NCBI RefSeq assembly: GCF_020166435.1
Contig: NZ_JAINZP010000003.1
Location: 310,001-374,000 of the forward strand
Direction: 5' to 3'
Length of the DNA: 64,000 nucleotides
Origin: Pectobacterium versatile
GTDB taxonomy: Bacteria > Pseudomonadota > Gammaproteobacteria > Enterobacterales > Enterobacteriaceae
The position numbers were made by a program, and so were the translations under genes. The notes under the pieces are model-generated. The model was not told where the DNA came from and ran no database searches. It worked only from the letters and a program-made list of their open reading frames with translations. This document shows, in pieces, positions 1 through 10,881 of the stretch (positions are counted from its first letter, which is position 1; each line of letters starts with the position of its first letter).

Positions 1-1613
1 AGCTTGTTGGCGCAGGAAAGTAGTGCGGGTTTGTGCGTGATCAGCACCTGTGTGCTTTTGGCTTCCTGTTGGGCGGCAATCGCGGCCAATAAGGCTTTCT
101 CGCCGTCGTCATCCAGGCTGGCATTCGGTTCGTCCATCACAATCAGGCGCGGCTGGTTGTAAATAGTTCTGGCCAGGGCGACACGTTGCTTCTGACCACC
201 GGACAGCCCGGCACCGCCTTCACCCAGCAGCGTATCGTAGCCCTGCGGCAGCCGCAGAATCATCTCGTGAACGCCCGCTGTGACGGCGGCGGAAACGATC
301 TTTTCTGGATCTGGCTGAGTGAAGCGGGCGATGTTTTCGACAATCGTCCCGCTGAAAAGTTGAACATCCTGCGGCAGATAGCCGACGAAGCGGCCCAAAT
401 CGGCTTTGTCCCACTGGTGCATGTCTGCGCCGTCCAGCCTGACTTTGCCACCGAGGGCGGGCATGGCGGCAACCAGCAGACGGGCGAGGGTGGATTTACC
501 TGAACCGGAAGGCCCTAATACGCCGAGCACATCGCCAGGAGCCAGTTCAAACGTGATATTAGCGAGTATGGGCGTACGCGTGTTGGGGGCGTTGGCGCTG
601 AGCTGTTCCACCTGAAGCTTGCCTTCTGGTGCGGGCAGCGCCATGCCAGCGGGACGTGCCGGGTGATTATCGAGTAAGAGATTGACACGCTGCCAGGCGA
701 GACGCGCCTGCATCCACTGTTTCCAGACGCCAATGATCTGATCGATCGGGCTGAGTACGCGACCCACCAGAATGGAGCCCGCAATCATCATGCCGGGCGT
801 GATATCGCCCTTGACGGCCAGCAGTGCGCCCAGACCCAGCATCAGCGACTGAAGCGCCAATCGGGTGCTTTTCGTCAGTGAAGTAATGTTGGCGCTCTTT
901 TCGCTGGCAACATTCTGATAATAGAGAAAAGATTTGTGCTGCGTTAGCCAGCGTTCGCGCATGGCGGGCAGCATTCCCATCGCTTCGATGGCATCGGCAT
1001 TGCGCAGGTTAGCGTTGGCCTGCTGCGTTGCCTGAACGGTGTTTTGTGCGGCTAAGGCCAAGGGTTCGCGCGTGAGTTTTTGATTCAGCCAGGCCAGCAC
1101 AATCAGGATGATCGCCCCTGCCAGCGCCATCACGCCCAGCCAGGGATGAAGTAAGAAGATCACCAGAAGGTAGATCGGAAACCACGGCGCATCAAAGAAG
1201 GCGAACAGTGCGTTTCCGGTGGCGAACTGGCGCAGGGCGGTAAGATCGTTTAAGGCTTGTCCGGCTCCCGCCGTCCCGTTCTTGAGATTGCTTTCAAACG
1301 CCGCATTGTAGATGCGCTGATTTAGGCGCATGTCCATCTGCGTACCGAGGCGGATCACCACGGTGCTGCGTATCCATTCCAGTAATCCCATCAGTAAAAA
1401 CAGGCCCAGCATAATGATCGTCAGCATCGCCAGTGTCATCGTGCTGCTGGACGGCAGTACGCGGTCATAAACTTGGAGCATATAAATCGCCGGTGCCAAC
1501 ATCAGCAGGTTGATGACGGCGCTGAACAGGCCAATTCCCCAGAATCCCTGACGGTAGGCGGCCAGCGCGTCAATAATCTCCCGGCCTGATGAAGCCGGAT
1601 GGGATGCGGGCAT
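1..1613 (-). CDS. hasD: HasD, type I secretion ABC transporter (3' end cut by window)
   Basis: Inner-membrane ABC exporter that powers type I secretion of the hemophore HasA, working with a membrane-fusion protein (HasE, presumably beyond the window edge) and TolC. The reading frame starts at ATG 1613 behind GGAAC and runs off the window after about 537 codons; relatives are about 580 aa. The N-terminal half is a transmembrane domain beginning near residue 20 and containing [18 protein letters not shown]. The ATPase half shows Walker [10 protein letters not shown], signature LSGGQKQR, Walker [13 protein letters not shown] and the H-loop LITHKP. The 'DEPNASLD' form is typical of the PrtD/HasD subfamily of protease and hemophore exporters. 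It lies directly downstream of hasA, the order known from Serratia. Confidence 0.93.
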   Translation of the reverse strand, partial: MPASHPASSGREIIDALAAYRQGFWGIGLFSAVINLLMLAPAIYMLQVYDRVLPSSSTMTLAMLTIIMLGLFLLMGLLEWIRSTVVIRLGTQMDMRLNQRIYNAAFESNLKNGTAGAGQALNDLTALRQFATGNALFAFFDAPWFPIYLLVIFLLHPWLGVMALAGAIILIVLAWLNQKLTREPLALAAQNTVQATQQANANLRNADAIEAMGMLPAMRERWLTQHKSFLYYQNVASEKSANITSLTKSTRLALQSLMLGLGALLAVKGDITPGMMIAGSILVGRVLSPIDQIIGVWKQWMQARLAWQRVNLLLDNHPARPAGMALPAPEGKLQVEQLSANAPNTRTPILANITFELAPGDVLGVLGPSGSGKSTLARLLVAAMPALGGKVRLDGADMHQWDKADLGRFVGYLPQDVQLFSGTIVENIARFTQPDPEKIVSAAVTAGVHEMILRLPQGYDTLLGEGGAGLSGGQKQRVALARTIYNQPRLIVMDEPNASLDDDGEKALLAAIAAQQEAKSTQVLITHKPALLSCANK

Positions 1614-1751
1614 GGGATGTTCCTTTTTCAATAAAGTGCCATCGTTCTCACCGTGGTTTACCCACAAGGTGGAAGAGGGAGGCGGTTAGACGTACCGCTA
1701 TTGACGCGGTTTGCCAACGGTTATTACACTCACTAGACCGTCGCGGTGCCG

Positions 1752-1804
1752 TGCCCGCCATACTTCACGCTGCATCCGTGCAACGCGAAATATTGAGGGT
1801 ATAT
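1752..1804. repeat. Truncated ERIC element
   Basis: About 53 bp with only the two ends of an ERIC/IRU repeat: it opens with CCCGCCATACTTCACGCTGCA and closes with TGAGGGTATA, lacking the central core found in the full copy at 34816-34942. It sits in the hasA-hasD spacer, so it is probably transcribed with the operon. Confidence 0.6.
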
Positions 1805-1835
1805 ACTCTCTCCGTACCGCGACGGTGTTCACTCA

Positions 1836-1865
1836 AACGGCTAAAAGCGTCATCTTTTAGCCGTT
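1836..1865 (-). terminator. Stem-loop between hasA and hasD
   Basis: Perfect 12-bp inverted repeat (AACGGCTAAAAG / CTTTTAGCCGTT) around a 6-nt loop, starting 3 bp after the hasA stop. Read on the plus strand it is followed by TTCTT, on the minus strand by TTTGAG. It probably acts as a partial terminator or mRNA 3' stabiliser that lets the secreted substrate be made in excess over its exporter, as is usual for type I secretion operons. Confidence 0.75.
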
Positions 1866-1868
1866 TTC

Positions 1869-2486
1869 TTATGCCGCCAGCAGATCGGCGGTCTCTGCGA
1901 CGCCCACAACGTCAACCACTGTATCGGCAGAAAGTGCGGCATCGGCGGTCGCCGTGGCGAAGCTCAGGCTATCCAGGCTCGCGTTAATATCGATACCCGC
2001 ATTGGTCAGCGCAGTCAGCAGCGGCTGAACCTGTCCGCTCATCAGACCGTAAATCACGTCATGCACCACGCCGCGATCGCTAACGGTCTGGTTGGCAATA
2101 TCAGTGGAGAGATCCAGCCCGCTGAAGGTCACTTCCGGTTCAGCAAGAGAATACGTGGTACCAGCCGTGGTGCCGCCTTGCAGGACATTACCGAATGACA
2201 GGCTGTCCAACTGACCCCACAGCGTGTGGGCAGGAGGGGAGAAGAGGCTATAGGTCAGATCGCCGCCTGCAATAAGTGCAGAGAAGTCGTTCTGCGTACT
2301 CGTGATCGCATATTGAGTACCGTCTATAAAGGTGTCGCCGCCGTAAAAGCCCCCGGTATTATTGCCACCGACTTGTGTGTTACCCGCGGTATGATTAACG
2401 TCACCAAACGCTGCCGACCATTCAGTCAGGTAGCTGGCAATGCTGTAATTGGCATAGTAGGCATCGTAGGTAATTGCAAAACTCAT
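1869..2486 (-). CDS. hasA: HasA hemophore
   Basis: Secreted heme-binding protein of 205 aa that takes heme from hemoproteins and hands it to the HasR receptor. The heme-ligand segments of Serratia HasA are recognisable: DVNHT with His32, and GGDLTYSLF with Tyr79, followed by PAHTLWG with His87 (Tyr75 and His83 of Serratia HasA, shifted by small insertions). There is no N-terminal signal peptide; the C terminus ETADLLAA matches the hydrophobic C-terminal type I secretion signal (SPELLAA in Serratia). The start at 2486 follows GAGGA. It is slightly longer than the 188-aa Serratia protein owing to insertions around residues 38-45 and 125-140. It lies between hasR and hasD in one operon. Confidence 0.95.
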   Translation of the reverse strand: MSFAITYDAYYANYSIASYLTEWSAAFGDVNHTAGNTQVGGNNTGGFYGGDTFIDGTQYAITSTQNDFSALIAGGDLTYSLFSPPAHTLWGQLDSLSFGNVLQGGTTAGTTYSLAEPEVTFSGLDLSTDIANQTVSDRGVVHDVIYGLMSGQVQPLLTALTNAGIDINASLDSLSFATATADAALSADTVVDVVGVAETADLLAA

Positions 2487-2603
2487 AATAGATTCCTCAT
2501 TAACTAGCGATCTACAGGCACGGTCATCCGTGTCTGTCGTGAAAGAGGATGAGCCATCCCATCCCCTTTGTTTTCCTGCCTCCCGCGTGGGGAAACAGAG
2601 AAA

Positions 2604-5282
2604 TTAGAATCGATACTCCACGCCAGCCTGCACCGTTCTTCCCCGGCTTGGCGTGTAACCCAGTGATTCGCCATAGCTCACGACGTAAGTACGGTTAGCG
2701 ATATTCTCAACGGAACCGCGCACCGTCAGGCTGTCGGTCAGACGATAGCTGGCGTACAGATCGTAAACTTCATATTTGGGCCAGTCGGCTAAATAGGCGG
2801 AGTTGGCCGGTGCGGCAGCATCCTGATAGCCGGGAGCAAAACGCATCGTGACCCCCATATCCAGCTTGCGGTCGAAGACGCGCGTCCCCAGCGTGACGGA
2901 ACCGCGGTCGCCCGGCAGATAGGCGGCGTTGCTGAATAACAGCGTTTTCTGGCAAGAGGCATCGCTGGCTGTGGTATCGACAGGCGTGGAGTAGTAGTTG
3001 CCTCGGGAACCACCGACGGTTGTGACGCCGCCCATCCAGGCCACCGGCGCACAGAAGTCGTTATTGCCGATCATGTGGGTGTAGGTGGCATCGACATATA
3101 AAAAGCCCGCGTCGTAATTAAGCTGGTATTCCATACCACGGAAGCGGCTCTTTGCCAGATTGTTCTGGAACACGGAATTACTGAGGGAATAGCCGTTATA
3201 GCCCGGTTTATTGCGCGCGCCGTTCAGACTGATGTAGTTATTTATCCGAGTGTCGAAATAGGACACCTTGGTGACCAGCCTGTCGCCGTCAGTGAACAAT
3301 TCTGGTTTCTGAATATTGAACCCGACCTCCCAGGCGCGGGAACGCTCCGGCTTAAGGTTGGGGTTCGGATACAGGTAATAGTTGCCTGCGCTGTAAGTGC
3401 CGTTGGCAAAGGTTTCGCTGACTGACGGTGGTCGCCAGGATAGGCCATAGCTGGTGTACAGCTGTAGCCATTCAACGCCGGGGCGGACGCCCGCAAACAG
3501 CGTGGGGGACAGCTTGCCGTGTTCGTCATCGACATTCCAATCCTGCGTGGTGGTCACAAACGGCGGGCAGAGCGCGATCGACCGTGCAGTGCAGGGATTG
3601 GTGACGGTATAGGGGATTTCCCGATAGCTGATGCTGGTGGTGCCGCGTAACCGGTAGCGATCGTAACGCAGGCCGCCTTGCAGTGTTACCCATTCGTCGT
3701 ATGCGTAATTCAGATTCGCGAACAGACTGGCCATCGCACGGTTTCCTTCCGGAGTGGCGTTACTGGCTGTGCTATTGGTGCTGTCCGTGGTGATTTTGTC
3801 GTAATAGAAGTCCAGCCCGTAGTCGGCTTTCAGATCGTGCGCGCCCTGCTGCCACAGCGTTGAGGTATTTTGCGCCTGCGCCCCGTACGTGCGTAACCGC
3901 GTGCTCTCGTGATACGCGCTGGTATTAGAGAGGGCATAGTTATTGGTGTCGTTATTGGTATCGGCGTAATAAATCTTGGCCTTAAAATCCAGCCAGCGCT
4001 GATTGTCTGGCTTCAGGCTGTAATCCAGCGCGGTACTGCGCGCCATAATCTCGCTGTGTCCGCTGGCTTTCCAACCCAGTTCGGTATTGGAAAGGTTGGA
4101 CAACGTCCCGGCGTTTTCAGAAGAGGTTTGCGTTTGCATATAGCTGAGCTGGAAGCGCTGGTTAGCAGGAAGGTTCCAGCCGATTTTCGCCAGCCGCGAG
4201 CGCATGGTGTAAGCTGAGCTGGTCACTTTCTGATGCTTTAAGTTATTCGCCCACTCTTCGTAATTACTTGAATTGCCTGGGATACGGATATTACCGAGGT
4301 TGCCATCATTGCCCGGCCAGTAATTGCCCAGATGACGCTCGCTGGCACCGACTAGAATGTCGCCGCGTTCGTTACCCAGTGCGAGTACGCCGCTGCCGAT
4401 AAAATGCGTTCCATTGTCGCCCGTGCTGGCGTGCAGTTTTCCGCCCAGCTCTTTACCCGGAGCGAGAAAATCGTGGGCGTTGACGGTATTAAATGTGGCG
4501 ACACCGCCCAGCGTACCCGCGCTGCCCATCACGTTTGTCGCGCCTTTTTCAATCGTCGCGCCGGAGAGCAACTCTGAATCGATATACATCTGCCCGTTGC
4601 GCTGACCGTAGCCGGTTTTTTGAAAATTCTGCCGCACGCCGTCAATGTTCATATTCACGCGACCGAAGTCCTGTATTCCGCGAATGTTGACCGATAGCGA
4701 AGGGTCCTGCTGGCTGACGCTGGAGTAAACGCCAGCGGACTGCTCCAGCATATCAGCGGCGTGGCGGGAAGGGCGGTTATCCATCTGCTCGCGTGAAATG
4801 ACGCTGATGGCGCGCGGTTGTTCATAGATCCAGTCGCCCGGATTGGCGACGGTAAACGCGCGTACCGTCATCACGTCGTCTATTTTTGCCGTATCGACGT
4901 TGATTGAGCGAGGGCGCAGGGTAATGACGCCATTGCTGCCGATCTGAAAGTCGACTGGGTTGGCACCGATCAACTGGCGCAGCCCTTGCTCTGGCGTGAA
5001 GCGCCCTTGAAGCGCGGCGGCCTGCATATTTTCCAGTTTGACGTCAGCAAAAAACACCTGTAGCCCCGCCTGTTCGGCGAAACGCAGCAACGCGCTGCTC
5101 AACGGCTGCGAGTTGATGGAAAAGGCGGTGCTCTGACGGGCCGCTTCCTGAACGCTGGCGGCCTGCGTTTCTGCTTGCGCATAGTGGAGCGAGCCAGACA
5201 ACGACAGTGCGATGCCGACGGCGAGAGAAAGTGGATTACGTTGTAACAAGCGGTTGTCTTGCTGTTGTGTTTTTTTAAACAT
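2604..5282 (-). CDS. hasR: HasR, TonB-dependent hemophore/heme receptor
   Basis: Outer-membrane receptor (892 aa) for heme-loaded HasA and free heme. In order: a signal peptide of about 38 aa ending near YAQA; an STN signalling domain around residues 50-125, which passes the heme-bound signal to the anti-sigma factor HasS; a TonB-box-like stretch near 136; a plug domain around 150-260 with SVNIRGIQDFGRV; and a 22-strand barrel ending in GVEYRF with the terminal Phe typical of BamA substrates. The heme-receptor NPNL motif is present in the segment LYPNPNLKPERS. The STN domain together with adjacent hasI and hasS indicates cell-surface signalling control. A Fur-like box lies about 80 bp upstream of the start. 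Confidence 0.95.
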   Translation of the reverse strand: MFKKTQQQDNRLLQRNPLSLAVGIALSLSGSLHYAQAETQAASVQEAARQSTAFSINSQPLSSALLRFAEQAGLQVFFADVKLENMQAAALQGRFTPEQGLRQLIGANPVDFQIGSNGVITLRPRSINVDTAKIDDVMTVRAFTVANPGDWIYEQPRAISVISREQMDNRPSRHAADMLEQSAGVYSSVSQQDPSLSVNIRGIQDFGRVNMNIDGVRQNFQKTGYGQRNGQMYIDSELLSGATIEKGATNVMGSAGTLGGVATFNTVNAHDFLAPGKELGGKLHASTGDNGTHFIGSGVLALGNERGDILVGASERHLGNYWPGNDGNLGNIRIPGNSSNYEEWANNLKHQKVTSSAYTMRSRLAKIGWNLPANQRFQLSYMQTQTSSENAGTLSNLSNTELGWKASGHSEIMARSTALDYSLKPDNQRWLDFKAKIYYADTNNDTNNYALSNTSAYHESTRLRTYGAQAQNTSTLWQQGAHDLKADYGLDFYYDKITTDSTNSTASNATPEGNRAMASLFANLNYAYDEWVTLQGGLRYDRYRLRGTTSISYREIPYTVTNPCTARSIALCPPFVTTTQDWNVDDEHGKLSPTLFAGVRPGVEWLQLYTSYGLSWRPPSVSETFANGTYSAGNYYLYPNPNLKPERSRAWEVGFNIQKPELFTDGDRLVTKVSYFDTRINNYISLNGARNKPGYNGYSLSNSVFQNNLAKSRFRGMEYQLNYDAGFLYVDATYTHMIGNNDFCAPVAWMGGVTTVGGSRGNYYSTPVDTTASDASCQKTLLFSNAAYLPGDRGSVTLGTRVFDRKLDMGVTMRFAPGYQDAAAPANSAYLADWPKYEVYDLYASYRLTDSLTVRGSVENIANRTYVVSYGESLGYTPSRGRTVQAGVEYRF

Positions 5283-5361
5283 TTTTCGCCTGGTCTGCCA
5301 TCCGTTAAATCATCAATAAGCATTAATAAACAAAGGGATAATTAACCCTCTTTTTCTTAAT

Positions 5362-5380
5362 GAAAATGATAATAAAAATC
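5362..5380. promoter_or_regulatory. Fur-like box upstream of hasR
   Basis: GAAAATGATAATAAAAATC matches the 19-bp Fur consensus GATAATGATAATCATTATC at 15 positions. It lies 80 bp before the hasR start, so repression by iron-loaded Fur is inferred in addition to HasI activation. Confidence 0.6.
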
Positions 5381-5492
5381 ATTACCTAAATATGAAGACG
5401 GCTGAGATGACAGAACCCGTAAAAAAATATTTAAATTTTTTTCTCCGGTGCGTTGCGGCCTTGTGAACGTAAAGGGAATTTATGCGTGATTA

Positions 5493-5520
5493 CCACTCCT
5501 GAGCAGCATGGCAGGAGTGG
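5493..5520 (-). terminator. Inverted repeat after hasS
   Basis: Nine-base perfect arms (CCACTCCTG / CAGGAGTGG) around a 10-nt loop, 20 bp past the hasS stop. No U-run follows in the minus direction, so it may stabilise the hasIS mRNA end rather than terminate by itself. Confidence 0.4.
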
Positions 5521-5540
5521 GTAAGGCAGAAGAGAAAGGA

Positions 5541-6494
5541 TCAGTACAGAAGGGTGACGCCGGGGAGCGAAACCGTTTTGGCACCCAGTTCGGTTGCGAT
5601 GGTTTGCAATGCGGCATCCAGCTCGTTCAGCGAAAAAATGCCGCTGACCTGACGCTGACGCAGTGCTGATGTGGGGATGACGATCGTCCCCGCGCGGTAC
5701 TGATTGATACGCGCGATCACAATAGCCAGAGGCTGTTGATCAAAAATGAGCAGGCCGCGTCGCCAGTCGCCGCGCTCGCGGCTATTCCAGCCGGGGAGGC
5801 GAGTCATCCCTTGTTCGGTATAGCGTGCCGCCTGTTGCTCATCAAGTCGTAGCGCTTGCCCGTTTGCCGTTACCTGAACGCTGTGCTCCACCACGCCGAC
5901 GGTCGTGGTCTGTGATGAATTTTGCACGATGAACTGCGTGCCTAGTGCCTGTGTGGTGCCCGATGCCGCATCGACCAGAAAAGGCCGTTTTTCCTGTGTC
6001 GTCGTCGGTGCGACGGTGAACCAGGCCGAGCCTTGCAGCAGCGTGACGCGCCGTTCTTGTGGCGTATAGGCGAGCGAAATGGCGCTGCCTGCATCCATAT
6101 CAACCTCACTGCCATCCGGCAGCGTAACGTGTTTGACCTGATGTGCCGCATGATAATCCGAGCGCAGCATGAGGATGCCTTCGGAAATCCACGTCGTGCC
6201 GAGACTGAAACCCAGCAGCAATAAGGCCGCGATTTTCCACTGCGTCATACGGTTAACGCGTCTGACAGGCAATGTGGCTGGCGGTTGTGGTTGCAGCTCC
6301 TGCCGTTGCTCGGCGCTGAGCGACCCAAGCCCATGCCAGAGCATCCCTGCCTGTTCCAGCGCGTGGTGATGGCGCGGATCCTGTGCCAGCCAATGTTGGA
6401 ATGTCAGTTCCTGTTCATCGTCCAGCGGCGCTTCGGCCAAACGGATGGCCCAGCGCGCTGCCTGCTGTTGGATTTCAGGAGGATAATCGTTCAT
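5541..6494 (-). CDS. hasS: HasS, FecR-type anti-sigma factor
   Basis: Inner-membrane anti-sigma factor of 317 aa that holds HasI inactive until HasR signals occupancy by heme-HasA. The N-terminal cytoplasmic part (about 1-80) has the FecR N-terminal pattern QAARWAIRLAEAPLDDEQ and FQHWLAQDPRHHHALEQ. One membrane segment follows at about 87-105 (IAALLLLGFSLGTTWI). The periplasmic FecR domain contains LPDGSEVDMDAGS and the C-terminal secretin/TonB-like fold that meets the HasR STN domain. It lies 99 bp downstream of hasI and upstream of hasR, matching the Serratia order. Confidence 0.9.
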   Translation of the reverse strand: MNDYPPEIQQQAARWAIRLAEAPLDDEQELTFQHWLAQDPRHHHALEQAGMLWHGLGSLSAEQRQELQPQPPATLPVRRVNRMTQWKIAALLLLGFSLGTTWISEGILMLRSDYHAAHQVKHVTLPDGSEVDMDAGSAISLAYTPQERRVTLLQGSAWFTVAPTTTQEKRPFLVDAASGTTQALGTQFIVQNSSQTTTVGVVEHSVQVTANGQALRLDEQQAARYTEQGMTRLPGWNSRERGDWRRGLLIFDQQPLAIVIARINQYRAGTIVIPTSALRQRQVSGIFSLNELDAALQTIATELGAKTVSLPGVTLLY

Positions 6495-6593
6495 GTTGTA
6501 GGCCTGGAATATGTAGGGTCTCTAAATACGTAGACGTTTGACGGCAATAAACCCGTAAATAATTTGTGATTATTTCACGATGGGCGACGCGTT

Positions 6594-7103
6594 TCACGAG
6601 GAGCGGATCGTCATCATCGCGTTCAGCGTCATGGCAAGATGCTTCTCAACGGTGCTGAGGGAAATCTCCAACTGCTGAGCAATTTGCGCCTGCGTCATGT
6701 GTTCAAACCGGTGCAGATGAAATATCAGCTGTGTGCGCTCCGGCAGCGTCGCCAGTACCTTTGCCAGACGCTCCAGCTCCTGTTGCGCGATGGCCGTTTG
6801 ATCGAGTTGGGGGGCGGCATCCGGCAGGTATTCCAGTGTCGCCTCCACGTCGTCAACGGACGCCGCCATCTGCCAGCGCTGCTGGTGACGGACATGATCA
6901 AGCAGCAAATTATTTGCTGTCTTATAGAGATACGCCTTCTTGTCGTCTACATTATCTTGCTGTTCCAGCCGTTGTGCCAACCGTAAAAAACTCTCTTGCA
7001 CCAGATCTGCCGCTGCCTGAGGGTCGCGCAGTTTATGATTGAGATAGCGTTCCAACCGTTCTGCATAGTGGTTGAACAGCATCCTGAGTTCAGACTCTGA
7101 CAT
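6594..7103 (-). CDS. hasI: HasI, ECF sigma factor
   Basis: Extracytoplasmic-function sigma factor of the FecI type (169 aa) that directs RNA polymerase to the has promoters. Sigma region 2 is seen at about 8-72 (DPQAAADLVQESFLRLAQ, then YLYKTANNLLLDHVR) and region 4 at about 110-165 (LPERTQLIFHLHRFEHMTQ followed by a helix-turn-helix with STVEKHLA). It lacks a long linker, as ECF factors do. It heads the has gene set and has a Fur-like box about 125 bp upstream, so low iron should raise its level and heme signalling its activity. Confidence 0.9.
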   Translation of the reverse strand: MSESELRMLFNHYAERLERYLNHKLRDPQAAADLVQESFLRLAQRLEQQDNVDDKKAYLYKTANNLLLDHVRHQQRWQMAASVDDVEATLEYLPDAAPQLDQTAIAQQELERLAKVLATLPERTQLIFHLHRFEHMTQAQIAQQLEISLSTVEKHLAMTLNAMMTIRSS

Positions 7104-7228
7104 GCCAACGTCCCGTCAGGTGACCTTCCCGCCGACTCTGCGGCAACAGAACCGCTTCCCTTGTCACGGCGCTATCCATAGCAATGCACTGTCCGTTGAC
7201 GGGGTAAGGCCCTGAATAATAAATATGT

Positions 7229-7247
7229 GTAATTGATAATTATTATC
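7229..7247. promoter_or_regulatory. Fur-like box upstream of hasI
   Basis: GTAATTGATAATTATTATC matches the Fur consensus at 15 of 19 positions, with the central GATAAT-TATTATC inverted repeat intact. It lies about 125 bp before the hasI start in the spacer shared with the divergent small gene at 7356. Confidence 0.65.
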
Positions 7248-7288
7248 ACATATGACGAACCGGAAAGCAGAGTTAAATCTTCTTCAGA

Positions 7289-7316
7289 TTGGCGGATTCT
7301 CGCCATCGACTACACT
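7289..7316 (+). promoter_or_regulatory. Candidate promoter of the 56-aa gene
   Basis: TTGGCG, 16 nt, TACACT, read in the plus direction 40 bp before ATG 7356. The CTACACTT form of the -10 element resembles sigma-S-type promoters. Prediction only. Confidence 0.35.
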
Positions 7317-7355
7317 TATCTTTGCTGGCTTATTATTTAATCAGGAGATACAGAG

Positions 7356-7526
7356 ATGACCACGAAGGACTCAACGCAGGATCCTAAAGAGGTGACGGTC
7401 AGCGAAGGGCTGGCAAAGGTGCATGAGGCATCAGAGCAGTTGACGGAAGAAGAGATTGAAGCGCTGGCTGAGGAAGCCAGACAGGCCGCCACGCAGACGC
7501 AGAAAGAATCAGGCAACGCGCCCTAG
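7356..7526 (+). CDS. Small acidic hypothetical protein (56 aa)
   Basis: Complete frame of 56 aa with AGGAG about 10 nt before ATG. The product is strongly acidic and predicted helical, rich in Glu, Ala and Gln (SEQLTEEEIEALAEEARQAA), without a signal peptide or membrane segment. I do not recognise a family. It stands alone between the divergent has locus and patD, with a possible promoter at 7289-7316; patD follows 120 bp later. The ribosome site, promoter-like sequence and regular codon use argue for a real gene. Confidence 0.6.
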   Translation: MTTKDSTQDPKEVTVSEGLAKVHEASEQLTEEEIEALAEEARQAATQTQKESGNAP

Positions 7527-7645
7527 TGTAATGCCACGGTTGCAGAATGGAGCGACAGCTAAGTACAACGTGGCAGGTTTTTTGCACAGACATTTTGCAG
7601 ATAGTGATGAAAAACAAGATGGTTTTCTCTCTGTAAGGAAAATGT

Positions 7646-9070
7646 ATGCACGATAAATTACTGATAGAAGGCAAGCTGGTCGCGGGGAAAGGCGAGGCGT
7701 TAGCGGTATTTAATCCTGCCACAGGAGAGCAAATTGCCGCCATTGCGCAGGCCGATCTGCACCAGGTTGATGCAGCCGTTCTGGCTGCAGAGTCCGCTTT
7801 TGCACACTGGGGCCAGACCACACCGAAAACGCGCGCGACGCTGTTGCTACAAATTGCCGATGCCATCGAGGAAAATGCTGAGGCGTTTGCCGAGCTTGAA
7901 TCGCTGAACTGCGGTAAGCCCTACCATGCGGCGCTGAATGATGAAGTGCCTGCGGTCGCCGATGTGTTTCGCTTTTTTGCCGGTGCGGCACGCTGCCTGA
8001 GCGGTTCGGCGGCGGGAGAGTATCTTGAAGGACACACCTCGATGATCCGGCGCGATCCGGTTGGCGTGGTGGCGTCCATCGCACCGTGGAATTACCCGTT
8101 GATGATGGCGTCGTGGAAGCTGGCACCCGCGCTGGCGGCGGGAAACTGCGTGGTGCTGAAACCGGCGGAACAAACCCCGCTGACCACGTTCTATCTGGCG
8201 CATCTGCTGGCGGAGATCCTGCCGGCGGGCGTGGTGAATATCGTGTTCGGGCGCGGGGCGGATATCGGCGATGCGCTGACGGGGCATGAGAAAGTCAATA
8301 TGGTATCGCTGACTGGTTCGATTGCGACCGGGGCGCATATTCTGTCGCATACCGCCGCGAGCGTAAAACGAACCCATATGGAGCTGGGCGGCAAAGCGCC
8401 AGTGATTGTCTTCGATGATGCTGATATCGATCAGGTGGTTGATGGAATCCGCAGTTTCGGTTTTTACAATGCGGGGCAGGACTGTACCGCGGCCTGTCGG
8501 CTGTATGTGCAGCGAGGGATCTACGATGAGGTCGTAGAAGCATTAGGAAAAGCGGTAGCGACGCTGAAAATAGGCGATCCACATGATGAAACGACCGAGC
8601 TGGGGCCATTGATTACCGAGCCACAGTTGGAACGCGTGATTGGCTTTGTCGAACGTGCCAAAGCGCTGCCGCACATTACGGTGGTGACTGGTGGCGAACG
8701 GGTGAAAGGGCAGGGATTTTACTTCCAGCCTACGGTGCTGGCGGGGGCAAAGCAGGAAGACGAAATCGTTCAGAAAGAGGTGTTTGGCCCGGTGATATCC
8801 ATCACACCGTTTGACGATGAAGCACAGGTGATTGGCTGGGCGAATGCCTCACATTACGGGCTGGCCTCGTCGGTTTGGACGCGCGATATCGGGCGGGCGC
8901 ACCGTCTAGCCGCGTGCCTTCAGTACGGTTGTACCTGGGTGAATACCCACTTCATGCTGGTGAGTGAAATGCCGCACGGTGGGCAGAAGCTCTCTGGCTA
9001 CGGCAAGGATATGTCGATGTACGGTCTGGAGGACTACACCATCGTGCGCCATATCATGATCCGGCACTGA
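7646..9070 (+). CDS. patD: PatD, gamma-aminobutyraldehyde dehydrogenase
   Basis: NAD-dependent aldehyde dehydrogenase of 474 aa that oxidises 4-aminobutyraldehyde to GABA, the second step of putrescine transamination. It aligns nearly end to end with E. coli YdcW/PatD, including [15 protein letters not shown], the cofactor-site stretch [18 protein letters not shown], and a near-identical C terminus ([20 protein letters not shown]). The catalytic Cys280 is in AGQDCTAAC and the general-base Glu246 in MELGGKAP. The ATG follows AAGGAAA. It is followed by patA on the same strand after 327 bp, so the two enzymes of the pathway are adjacent here. Confidence 0.93.
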   Translation: MHDKLLIEGKLVAGKGEALAVFNPATGEQIAAIAQADLHQVDAAVLAAESAFAHWGQTTPKTRATLLLQIADAIEENAEAFAELESLNCGKPYHAALNDEVPAVADVFRFFAGAARCLSGSAAGEYLEGHTSMIRRDPVGVVASIAPWNYPLMMASWKLAPALAAGNCVVLKPAEQTPLTTFYLAHLLAEILPAGVVNIVFGRGADIGDALTGHEKVNMVSLTGSIATGAHILSHTAASVKRTHMELGGKAPVIVFDDADIDQVVDGIRSFGFYNAGQDCTAACRLYVQRGIYDEVVEALGKAVATLKIGDPHDETTELGPLITEPQLERVIGFVERAKALPHITVVTGGERVKGQGFYFQPTVLAGAKQEDEIVQKEVFGPVISITPFDDEAQVIGWANASHYGLASSVWTRDIGRAHRLAACLQYGCTWVNTHFMLVSEMPHGGQKLSGYGKDMSMYGLEDYTIVRHIMIRH

Positions 9071-9335
9071 TGATCTTCTGTCTGCCGCAGGGTTCTGTTT
9101 ATCCTGAACGACAAGCGGGTAATGACATAGCACGTTTATCCAGCCCCGGCGTGCCCCAAAAAAGGGCGCGCTGGACAAAAGTAGGGCATCACAAGATGCT
9201 TTGATTTTCTTCATACTGGCATTCGCCATTCTTGTTGGTTATTAATTCCGTTCATTCTTATTTAGTTCAAATCATCTGCTGAATTTTTGGATTAGATCGC
9301 GTTTTTGTATTTTATTCTGATTTGGGGCGGGCGAC

Positions 9336-9351
9336 TGGCGTGTTATGTGCA
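9336..9351 (+). promoter_or_regulatory. Sigma-54 promoter of patA
   Basis: TGGCGTGTTATGTGCA has GG and GC separated by exactly 10 nt, the sigma-54 -24/-12 spacing, and ends about 47 bp before the patA start. E. coli patA is known to use sigma-54 with NtrC, so nitrogen control is inferred here. The rest of the 9071-9335 spacer shows no gene. Confidence 0.65.
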
Positions 9352-9355
9352 TTAA

Positions 9356-10804
<1,449 letters not shown>

Positions 10805-10848
10805 AAAACGAGACGGAAACACGCAGCACCCGATTATGTTCACTCCGA

Positions 10849-10881
10849 AAGCCAGTCAGCCCTTATTGACTGGCTTTTTTT
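10849..10881 (+). terminator. Rho-independent terminator of patA
   Basis: Stem AAGCCAGTCA / TGACTGGCTT around a short loop, followed by a run of seven T, 45 bp past the patA stop. Confidence 0.85.

Noticed and set aside
5099-5323. Alternative upstream frame at the hasR start
   Set aside because: It is out of frame with the STN domain; ATG 5282 gives a normal signal peptide.
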